Part shown: one piece after another, positions 37,086 to 46,309 of the stretch
Layout: each line of letters opens with the position of its first letter
How positions within the stretch are numbered: position 1 is the first letter of the stretch
NCBI RefSeq assembly: GCF_051020765.1
Contig: NC_134932.1
Coordinates: 3,596,001-3,660,000, forward strand
DNA length: 64,000 nt
Direction of reading: 5' to 3'
Source: Lasioglossum baleicum
Taxonomy: Eukaryota > Arthropoda > Insecta > Hymenoptera > Halictidae
Position numbers and translations under genes: made by a program
Notes under the pieces: generated by a model
What the model saw: the letters and a program-made list of their open reading frames with translations, nothing else
What the model was told of the DNA's origin: nothing
The model's database searches: none

Positions 37086-40000
37086 ATGGGTATCATGGAT
37101 GTTTACAATTACTGGAACGAAGATCTTGGTAAGTAATTCTAATTATGATTTCCTTTCGATGCACAAATGCGTCAAATGTTATCAAAGTAAATGACTTATC
37201 AAAGTAAAATATTAAAATAAATTTGCGGCTGGCTGTGTCGTCGACAACTGACCAAAATGAACATTTCGTTCGCATTGGATGATTACAAGTGGCGGATTAG
37301 ATCCTTGCGTCTCCATTTATTTTTTTTAAGTAGGCGTCATAAATGAATCCATCTTTATACTTTCAACACCTGAGAGCTCTCAGTTAAATTTATGCAGCCT
37401 TCTCACTCATCAATTCATCGCAATTTTCTGACCGTTTACAATTATAGGATAGGAATTAGAGTGTGTTCATGACAGCGATCGCCCTCTCGTCCAAACGATC
37501 ATTTCTCACTATTGTATGGTACTAATGGTGCTCCAATGAACGTGTGTCTTTTCAACTGGCTTAAGTTAATTAATTTAGTTGCGTGATTGAGTTATCCCTT
37601 TTCCTCCCCTAACCGAAGCAGAACATACCCCTATTCCTATTTTCAACCGCAATAATGAACGTAAAAAGGTAGAAAAAGTGCTCGAGTTGTATGGCGCATC
37701 TGAATTCGTATGTGAAAAAATTTATGCATGGTACATACAGAAGGTTGGCCACCGCTGCTGTAATCGGTAAAACAAAGGACGAGATCTTCCGTTCCAACCT
37801 AATAAATTATTACCGATTACCGATAAACCGGTGACCGACGACTCGCGGTGACTGAATGTGAAAAAAAACAGACATCAGCGCTCGAACCGGAAGTCGTTAC
37901 ATATCGTTACATAACCCACGCTTTTGTATTTCTGTATTTGACAAACTGTGTGTTTAAAAACGTATGGTTTAACATAATAAACGTTGCATTGACATTGCAT
38001 GTGTCCCTGCTAACGGGGTTGCCTCCAACTTCTTCTATAAGAACCCTACATCTCTCGATATTTAAGAGAACGTGTATGTCTCTTGACAGTTCTCGCGGCT
38101 CCGCTCGAAAGCGGATCAGCTAACTATCCACCACATCACTTCCGTTACGCATTTTCGTGTCGCGAATTCCATCACGCGAAATTAGCCACTTGAGCTTACA
38201 CCCTGCCAAACGAAGTTTTCACTTCAAAAAATAGTTGGCCCTGTTCTTCATCTTCATCACTGCTACTCATCATATTTACTCGTTTTCTTCTCTTTCTGGC
38301 GAAACATTTTTAGACGACACCACATTATTTCGAAAAATAATGTGTGTACGAATAAAATGATAAAACGGATCGATCACTAGATTGTACTCCAGTTTGTTGT
38401 AATTCACGTAGAAAATAGTAACTTTGAATAACAAAGATCAACCGCCTACTGCATAACGATGATATAATCGCTCATAATTCCAGATCCGAGGACGAAGGAT
38501 CTGCCGTTGATAGCATCGAACTATCAAATACCATTAATCCTGATCGCATATCTATATATTGTTTTGAAATGGGGACCGAATTACATGAAGGACAAAAAGC
38601 CGTACAACTTGAAAACTTTCATCAGGTGCTACAATGTCCTCCAAGTTTTCATGAACGGGTTCATAGTCGTAAGGTTCGCTCAGTTGGGTGTCTTCGACGA
38701 ACCAACAAAATTATGTATTTTACCGGATTATTCGTTTGATCCTATCCCAGTACAGGTAATTCAAAACCGTTACAATTACGTCTCGATAAGTGTGTGGAAG
38801 AGTTGTGCATGACATTTGCGAATTCTTTTGTTTCTAACTATGTTTTTATACAAATATTCGTGACGTTTTTCTAACAAAAACGAGGCCAGGCATCGCATAA
38901 TTCGTGAGATGTATGTTTGCCCAGTTGACGATTCAGTTTAGAAGAACCTCGATTATTCGAACTTACGGTATCTGAATAATAAATCTGGATAGCAAACGAT
39001 CAAGAAACATTGATTACTGTACACATATGTAATACAATGCGCAAGTGATACATATTTTGTGCCTGAAATTTTCGCGTATACATACTGAGGCATTGTTGCG
39101 GAATCCAATTGTGCAACCTAGTTTTTTCGGAATATTATTAGTTTTGATAGAAATATGTAACGTAAACTCTTGAAATGTGATCAACCGCAGCTAGATGTAT
39201 GTACATAAACAGTCACGAGTCAGAACATTGCCATTGTAATAATTGCGGTAATCTTGCATCGTTGCATAGTTAAGTTTGTGTATGCAATGGAATTTTAATT
39301 GTGATATAAATGTGTCATTTTGCATAAAGTGTTACATACAGTCTTACAGTGACGGTGTACATATAATGAAACTGTTGAAAGTCTAGCATACTACGGAGCA
39401 TGAAATATCCGTAACAATCAAGTAAATGTGATCCATTTTCACAGATATCGTACACACTCTGGTTAGCTTTAATAATAAGGCTCGTGGATCTGACTGAGAC
39501 GGTGACATTTGTGCTCAGGAAAAAGGAGAGGCAGGTCTCCTTCTTGCACCTGTACCATCATGTATCGATAATATTGCTCGGGTGGTATTTTACAAGATTC
39601 TATGCGGTACAGATTACCGTGATTCCACTTGTGATAAACAGTATCGTTCACATGGTCATGTATACTTACTACTTCTTGAGTAGTTTCGGCGACAAAGCGC
39701 CGAAGATACTCCAGAAGGTGAAACCGTTTATCACAATAATGCAAATGGTGAGTGGAAGTTGACGCGAAACATTCATTAACGCATATCCGATCAAATATGT
39801 TTTCGTCTTTAATTAATGCTCATAGATAGTTTTACCTAATTTCGATTTAAAGAAACAAGTGCCATTTATTTGCAGCATGGTACAAATGATTAATATATGT
39901 ATATGTAGGTATATCTAGTACTACGACTAATATGATACTATGCTATAGGTATACATACAATATATTATGATCAATATTGCTAATATTATGAATAATGTTG

Positions 40001-40391
40001 TGGGATATATTATGAGTAATGTTCGTAATAAAGTAATATGTATACTAACTTTAGTTTATTACGACTAACATTATTAATATGGCTAATATTAGTCATTTCT
40101 CTAGTTTCTTGACTAATATTAGTTTAATATTACTAAGGATATGTATTAATGCGTTTCTCAAACCAGACGATCCATAACTTTGAATAATTTATTGTTATCT
40201 GTGTCACACAATAGGTACAATTTGTGATCGTACTCTTCCAATCTAGTGTGGCCTACCTTCCGTCTTGTCATCTATCCTCGACTATGCCATCTCACTTAAC
40301 AAATATCAATTTAATAATTAATTTCATACTTTTCTACAACTTCTACCGGACTACGTACAAGACTCAGCGGAAGCAGAAGCAGAAGAAATGA
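37086..40391 (+). CDS. ELO fatty acid elongase, copy 1 (four exons, 264 aa)
   Basis: Elongation of very long chain fatty acids (ELO/ELOVL) family, the ER membrane condensing enzyme that joins malonyl-CoA to a long acyl-CoA. Exons are 37086-37128, 38484-38755, 39445-39747 and 40215-40391, all with GT-AG introns; joined they stay open for 264 codons, a usual insect ELO length. Visible landmarks: GPxxMxxKKPYxLK (residues 45-58), RLVDLTET (117-124, the place of the family KxxExxDT box with the acids swapped to D and E), catalytic HLYHH (140-144), NSIVHxxMYTYY (170-181), TIMQMVQ (202-208), several hydrophobic segments (about 28-43, 60-77, 145-160, 164-185, 207-222) and a lysine-rich tail like ER-retention tails. 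The start is the first ATG after the conserved leader; it encodes MGIMDVYNYWNEDL. It is the first of three tandem copies. Substrate chain length cannot be read from sequence. Confidence 0.93.
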
Positions 40392-40423
40392 AGTGTAATG
40401 GCGTCGAAATGATTACAACGTTT

Positions 40424-40454
40424 AATAAACATGTTTATATTAATGTAAAATAAA
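40424..40454 (+). terminator. Poly(A) signals of ELO copy 1
   Basis: AATAAA at 40424-40429, 33 nt after the stop codon, and a second AATAAA at 40449-40454. Confidence 0.55.
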
Positions 40455-40835
40455 AATTGTTTCCATTCATTTTAAAGAAACAGGGGACTAATAGCTTTAC
40501 TCGTTGCAAAACGTGTAGAATATAAATGATCCACGTTTACAGTTTAAAGGCACAGTGAGAATACATTTATTGAATATGTATAGCTAAATGTTAGACATGT
40601 TCAACGGTCTTATCCGAATGCCTAGCGCCGCGAATACCTACCCAGGTGTATCCAGGTGTATCGCACCGCATGAAGGTGAACTTTGCTACCATCGTCAGCG
40701 CCCCCCGCGTACATATCATGCTATGAGGAACTGGTGAATAAACTAGCTTAATACATCCGCTTTCGATATTCCCAGAATTCATATTTCTCAATCGCATTAA
40801 TTCAGCTTACAATGTATATGTCCTTGTATACCATG

Positions 40836-40874
40836 TAATAAATTCAGACAATGCCAAGTTACGAGCCTTCAGTT
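40836..40874 (+). promoter_or_regulatory. Core promoter of ELO copy 2
   Basis: A TATA-like TAATAAATT (40836-40844) sits at the same distance from the initiator TCAGTT (40869-40874) as in copy 1. The TATA box is weaker than in copy 1 (TAATAAAT against TATAAAT). Confidence 0.55.
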
Positions 40875-40965
40875 CTTCGTGATCAGTGTCCGCGGCTAAA
40901 CGAAGCTAGATTCTAGGCTGATAAATATATGTACATATTGTTAGCGGAGACACGAAACGAATAAA

Positions 40966-43900
40966 ATGGGTATCGTGGATCTTTACAATTACTGGAACGA
41001 AGATCTTGGTAAGTAATTCTAATTATTTGATTTCCTCTCGGTACACAAGTGCGTCTCAAATATTATCAAAGTAAATGACACATTAAAGTAAATTATTGTA
41101 TTAGCCGGATAAGCATGGGCCAGCGGCCCTCGCTCCGATTTTCCTGATAGAAACGAGAAAAGATATCGACATGGCTCCGATCCTCGAATCCTGCTCCACT
41201 CAACTTTCTTTTCTTGTTTTTTTCTTTTTTTTTTTGTATGCATCTATAAACTGAACGATTTTTATTGTTTCCACTTCAATATTCTATAAAACAAACTTGC
41301 TACATACATATAATGCAATATACTGCTTTGTATTTCTGCGCACAAATTCTGAACACTGTGAAATAATAATATCTTGCGTGTGTACCAATACCGCGAAGGG
41401 ATGATTGCGTAGCGACAATAATTTTTTCGTTTGTCATTGCAAGCCAGCCGATAAAAACAAAACAGCGAAAGAGAGCGGGCAGCGGCGTGCCGCGGTGCGG
41501 ACTAGTGTTCTTCATCTTCACTACCGCTTATCATATTTACTCGTTTACGTCTCTTTCTGGCGAAACATTTTTAGACTGCACTATATTATTTCGAAAAATA
41601 ACGCACCAATAAAATGATAAGACTGATTACCAGACTGCACTCCAATTTGTTGTAATTGCGTAGAAAAAGTTTACCTTGCATAAAGATCCGACGCCTATTG
41701 CATAACGATGATAATCGCTGATCATTTCAGATCCGAGGACGAAAGACCTGCCGTTGATAGCATCGAACTATCAAATACCATTAATCCTGATCCTATATCT
41801 GTATATTGTTTTGAAATGGGGACCGAATTACATGAAGGACAAAAAGCCGTACAACTTGAAAACTTTCATCAGGTGCTACAATGTCCTCCAAGTTTTCATG
41901 AACGGGTTCATAGTCGTAAGGTTCGCTCAGTTGGGTGTCTTCGACGAACCAACAAAATTATGTATTTTACCGGATTATTCGTTTGATCCTATCCCAGTAC
42001 AGGTAATCCAAAACCGTTACAATTACGTCTCGATAAGTGTGTGGAAGAGTTGTGCATGACATTTGCGAATTCTTTTGTTTCTAACTATGTTTTTATACAA
42101 ATATTCGTGACGTTTTTCTAACAAAAACGAGGCCAGGCATCGCATAATTCGTGAGATGTATGTTTGCCCAGTTGACGATTCAGTTTAGAAGAACCTCGAT
42201 TATTCGAACTTACGGTATCTGAATAATAAATCTGGATAGCAAACGATCAAGAAACATTGATTACTGTACACATATGTAATACAATGCGCAAGTGATACAT
42301 ATTTTGTGCCTGAAATTTTCGCGTATACATACTGAGGCATTGTTGCGGAATCCAATTGTGCAACCTAGTTTTTTCGGAATATTATTAGTTTTGATAGAAA
42401 TATGTAACGTAAACTCTTGAAATGTGATCAACCGCAGCTAGATGTATGTACATAAACAGTCACGAGTCAGAACATTGCCATTGTAATAATTGCGGTAATC
42501 TTGCATCGTTGCATAGTTAAGTTTGTGTATGCAATGGAATTTTAATTGTGATATAAATGTGTCATTTTGCATAAAGTGTTACATACAGTCTTACAGTGAC
42601 GGTGTACATATAATGAAACTGTTGAAAGTCTAGCATACTACGGAGCATGAAATATCCGTAACAATCAAGTAAATGTGATCCATTTTCACAGATATCGTAC
42701 ACACTCTGGTTAGGTTTAATAATAAGGCTCGTGGATCTGACTGAGACGGTGACATTTGTGCTCAGGAAAAAGGAGAGGCAGGTCTCCTTCTTGCACCTGT
42801 ACCATCATGTATCGATAATATTGCTCGGGTGGTATTTTACAAGATTCTATGCGGTACAGATTACCGTGATTCCACTTGTGATAAACAGTATCGTTCACAT
42901 GGTCATGTATACTTACTACTTCTTGAGTAGTTTCGGCGACAAAGCGCCGAAGATACTCCAGAAGGTGAAACCATTGATCACAATAATGCAAATGGTAAGT
43001 GGATGTTGACGTCAAATATTCATTGACACATGCATAGAGTTATTTATCGCTGCCTTAATCACAGACTTGCCCCAACTTTAACTTCGAATACCCGAACATT
43101 ATAAACATTTCGGGATCCCGACCCGAACCCGAACAAATTTCCCGACCCGACGCGAACCCGAAATTTCCGGTACTTGCACACCCCTAGACTGGTGGGATAT
43201 TTATTTTTTCTGATGGACATTCTAATTGTAAGGTGAGGTGAAGGTTACCTTGACTTTTTAAAATGGGAAAACCTACGTTCTGTATCATGTATTGACCTCC
43301 ATATGTCCTAAATCTGATAGTTAACGAGATATGTATTATCGAAATATATCTCGTTAACTATTAGGTTTAGGACGTATGAAGGTCAACACTTTTATACTTA
43401 CAATTAGAATTTGATACGCTATCGATCCATCATATAAAAAATATGACATTCCATTTGAAAAAAGAAAGTTGGAGTGTCCACCGAGAAAAATAAAAGTCCC
43501 ATCACATCATGCCCCCTTCGGTACACTGAAGAACTTTCATCTGAAACATTTTTGCGTATAATCAATATTTTTGGAAATATTCGTCTGTAACGCTTTATAA
43601 TGTTCACCCTGTATCTACGTAGTACTACGAGTAATTGAACTATATCTACATACATATATTGCTCACATTATGAATAATGTTGTGGGCTATTTTATGACTG
43701 ACATTAGTAATAATTAGACTGCGGATCTTTAAGGTTTTATGGCATCTGAAAATTTTCCAAAAATGCTGAAACGTAAAATTAAGATTTTATTTAATTCCAC
43801 TTTCTCAAAATTTGCCTAGAAAAATGGAAAATTGCATAAACATCCGCAGTCTAGTAATATAATATATATATATATATATATTTTAACTTTAGTTTATTAT

Positions 43901-44225
43901 ATGGCTAACTTTATTAATATTGCTAATACTAGTCATTTGTCGTTTCTTTTGACTAATATTAGTTTAATAATACTAAGGATATGTACATATTAATGATTCT
44001 TAAACCAGATAATTCATAACTTTAAATAATTTATTTTTATCTCCGTCACAATAGATACAATTTGTGATCCTAATCTTATACGCTGTTGTGGTCTACCTTC
44101 CGTCGTGTCGTCTGCCCACGATTGTGCCAATCCACATAGGAAATCTCAATATCATAATTTATTTGATACTTTTCTACAACTTTTACCGGACTAACTACAA
44201 GACTCAACAGAAGCAGAAGAAATGA
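40966..44225 (+). CDS. ELO fatty acid elongase, copy 2 (four exons, 262 aa, mosaic)
   Basis: Same family and exon plan as copy 1. Exons: 40966-41008, 41731-42002, 42692-42994 and 44055-44225, all GT-AG, giving 262 aa. It keeps HLYHH, NSIVHxxMYTYY and TIMQMIQ. Exons 2-3 differ from copy 1 at only three residues (A36L, A113G, F200L), and intron 2 has the same length (689 bp). Exon 1 (MGIVDLYNYWNEDL) and intron 1 (722 bp) instead match copy 3. Exon 4 is strongly diverged from both neighbours. It therefore looks like a gene patched by conversion from each side. It begins only 575 bp after the stop of copy 1. Intron 3 (1,060 bp) is swollen by a hAT-like fragment, a hairpin and a MITE. No broken codon or splice site was seen, so it is probably functional. 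Confidence 0.92.
43080..43196. repeat. hAT-type MITE fragment in intron 3 of ELO copy 2
   Basis: Repeated CCCGACCCGAACCCGAA blocks ending TTGCACACCCCTAG. They are related to the right half of the complete element at 63489-63674. The left end is absent. Confidence 0.5.
43292..43386. repeat. Hairpin in intron 3 of ELO copy 2
   Basis: TTGACCTCCATATGTCCTAA pairs imperfectly with TTAGGACGTATGAAGGTCAA, with an inner ATAGTTAACGAGATAT / ATATCTCGTTAACTAT stem. It may belong to an element ending at CACCCTGTA (about 43606). Confidence 0.55.
43715..43853. mobile_element. TAGACTGCGGAT MITE in intron 3 of ELO copy 2
   Basis: 139 bp. TAGACTGCGGATCTTTAAGG on the left, GCATAAACATCCGCAGTCTA on the right. The inner right half is nearly identical to 48640-48716, so it appears to be an internally deleted derivative. 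Confidence 0.7.
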
Positions 44226-44268
44226 AATGTAATTGCTTCAAAATTATTACAAAATTGTTACAACGTTT

Positions 44269-44274
44269 AATAAA
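44269..44274 (+). terminator. Poly(A) signal of ELO copy 2
   Basis: AATAAA 44 nt after the stop, in the same sequence context as the copy 1 signal (GTTTAATAAACAT). Confidence 0.55.
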
Positions 44275-44719
44275 CATATTTATATTAATGTAAAATAAAA
44301 ATTGTTTCCATTAATTTTAAAGAAACGGGGGACCAATAGGAATTTCGTTCTTTATTTCTTCAATTAAAACCTTTACTCCTTGCAAAACGTGTAGAATATA
44401 AGTGATCCGCGCTCACAGTTTAGCATCGTCACTCTTTTCCCCTTTGAGCTTTGTCCACCTGTATTATAGTCATCTTTATTCAGAATATTTAAATGATGTT
44501 GTGTCACATGAAACTTGAATTTTCTCTTAATACTTACAGCCAGGGTTACACAACGGGTTCTCTCTCTCGTAACGCAAGGAATAGGGATTGGGATTTCTCT
44601 CTGAACAAAGAATATATTTTCCAATGTACATAGTTTCATACATCGAAAGTTTTCGAAAAATTTACAATAAACCTTTGAAGAAGGTTAGCAACGAAAGATT
44701 AAAATAATTTTACTAATAA

Positions 44720-46178
44720 AAGGTTTTCCCATCAGGCGTCCGGTTTATCTCAACCGTACTCTCCTATTGGGAAAACGACGACGACGACGACGACGACTCG
44801 GATTCACCCGGTGTCCTCTGTAAGTTCGGCGGCCGGCCTTCATGGCCGTCCTCTTCCATTTAAGGTCGTCGCAGACTATAGCGACACGGCGCGGCGCGGC
44901 GCGGCGGCTACCTGTACCGCGCCGCGGTGTATTTCAATGGGGATGCGGCGGGTCGTCGGTACGGCCTAGTACATATGCGCATCCCCATTGAAATACACAG
45001 AAGAAACCCAAAACGGCCTAGCGGCGCGCGGTGCAGGTAGCCGCCGCGCCGTGTCGGTATAGTCTGCGACGACCTTTAGGGTCTTTGCCCACTAGACGCC
45101 TCCTCTGCCTACCTGCGCCATCGCTCCGTCCCCGTTTTGGGTTTCTTCTGTGTATTTCAATGGGACTGCGCCTACTATACCTGCGCCTGCAGGTAAATGG
45201 CGCCATTGCAGGTATAGCAGGCGCAGTCCCATTGAAATACACAGAAGAAATCCAAAACGGGGACGGAGCGATGGCGCAGGTAGGCAGAGGAGGCGTCTAG
45301 TGGGCAAAGACCCTAATTATCCAGAGAGGCGTCCAGGTGCAACCCCTGTCCTCTTCTGAGCTGCCGGGCGTCCGATAGCATTGCTTCGTACTCTCCCTAA
45401 CCTATGGGCGGCCGTGGTCTTACCTCGTCCTCTCTCCCACAGGCGCAGCAAAAGTGATTTCACCGCGATCGTCTACCGGTATTTATACTAGTCGTTGCTA
45501 ACCCTTGTTAGGGCGTTGTTAGGGATTTTAGAAGTTTCTCGAACATGCGGCCTTCTAGAACATTCGGATTGGCGCCCCTGGGGATGTCTCGTTCCTCGTC
45601 GCGTTACATGTTGAAATTATATCGTGTTTGGTATCATTTTTGCATTAGAAAAATGCCACGGATGTTTTTTCTATTAACAACTGATTATGCTATATATGGA
45701 TTCATACAGAGAAAAAAAAGAGACAAATTCAACTATATATTCCAACGTATATTTATGTAAAGATTAAAAAAAATAAGTTTCAAATTCGTTGCGCGCCGGT
45801 TTTCCATGATCCAATCGGCCCCAAATTTTTTCCAGATCATTTTCTCAACAGTTGTCACAATTCTGGGAGGGGGGGGGGGGAGTGAGCGGAAAACAATTCT
45901 CTGGTGAAAAAATAAGGGCCACCCTACTGTGCAATGGTCAGGTGTACACAACCCAATTACGCGCATTCCGTTATTCGTTCAGAAGATTATGTACCACTGC
46001 TACTTCAGGTGTATCTCCCCGCATGTGACGGCGAACTTTGCTACCATCGTCAGCGTTCTGCGTATTATGTTATGAGAAACTAATGCTAGCTTAATGCATC
46101 CGCTTTCGATATTCCCAGCATTCATACCTATCAATCGTATTAATTCAGATTACAATGTATATGTCCTTGTATAGAATC
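44720..46178. other. Spacer between ELO copies 2 and 3, with GC-rich insertion
   Basis: The spacer has grown to about 2.1 kb from ATG to stop, against 575 bp between copies 1 and 2. The extra DNA holds (GAC)n at about 44773-44797, the double hairpin at 44862-45316 and a G run (45869-45880). From about 46000 onward it matches the DNA upstream of copy 2 (from about 40650), the old duplication unit. Confidence 0.6.
44862..45316. repeat. Two adjacent long hairpins in a GC-rich insert
   Basis: Hairpin 1 (44862-45076) has AAGGTCGTCGCAGACTATA on the left mirrored near 45057-45075. Hairpin 2 (45075-45316) has AGGGTCTTTGCCCACTAGAC mirrored near 45297-45314. Both carry the block TTCTGTGTATTTCAATGGG near their centres, so they are related to each other. 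The set lies in a GC-rich block (about 44720-45640) absent from the spacer between ELO copies 1 and 2. The minus- and plus-strand frames here are mirror images, not genes. Confidence 0.75.
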
Positions 46179-46217
46179 TAATAAATTCGGACAACAGCAA
46201 GTTACGAGCCTTCAGTT
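46179..46217 (+). promoter_or_regulatory. Core promoter of ELO copy 3
   Basis: TAATAAATT at 46179-46187 and TCAGTT at 46212-46217, in the same arrangement as copy 2. The leader has a small change in the conserved GTCCGCGGCTAAACG block (GTCCACCGGCTAAACG here). Confidence 0.55.
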
Positions 46218-46309
46218 CTTCGTGATCAGTGTCCACCGGCTAAACGAAGGTAGATTCTAGGCTGATAAATATATGTACATATTGTTAGCGGAGACACGAA
46301 ACGAATAAA

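Noticed and set aside
41708..41986. 92-codon plus frame over exon 2 of ELO copy 2 (and the equivalents at 38.5 and 47.1 kb)
   Set aside because: Wrong frame over real ELO exons; the ELO frame carries the family motifs.
45018..45359. Overlapping plus and minus frames of 69-89 codons with near-identical peptides
   Set aside because: They are mirror translations of the hairpin arms.
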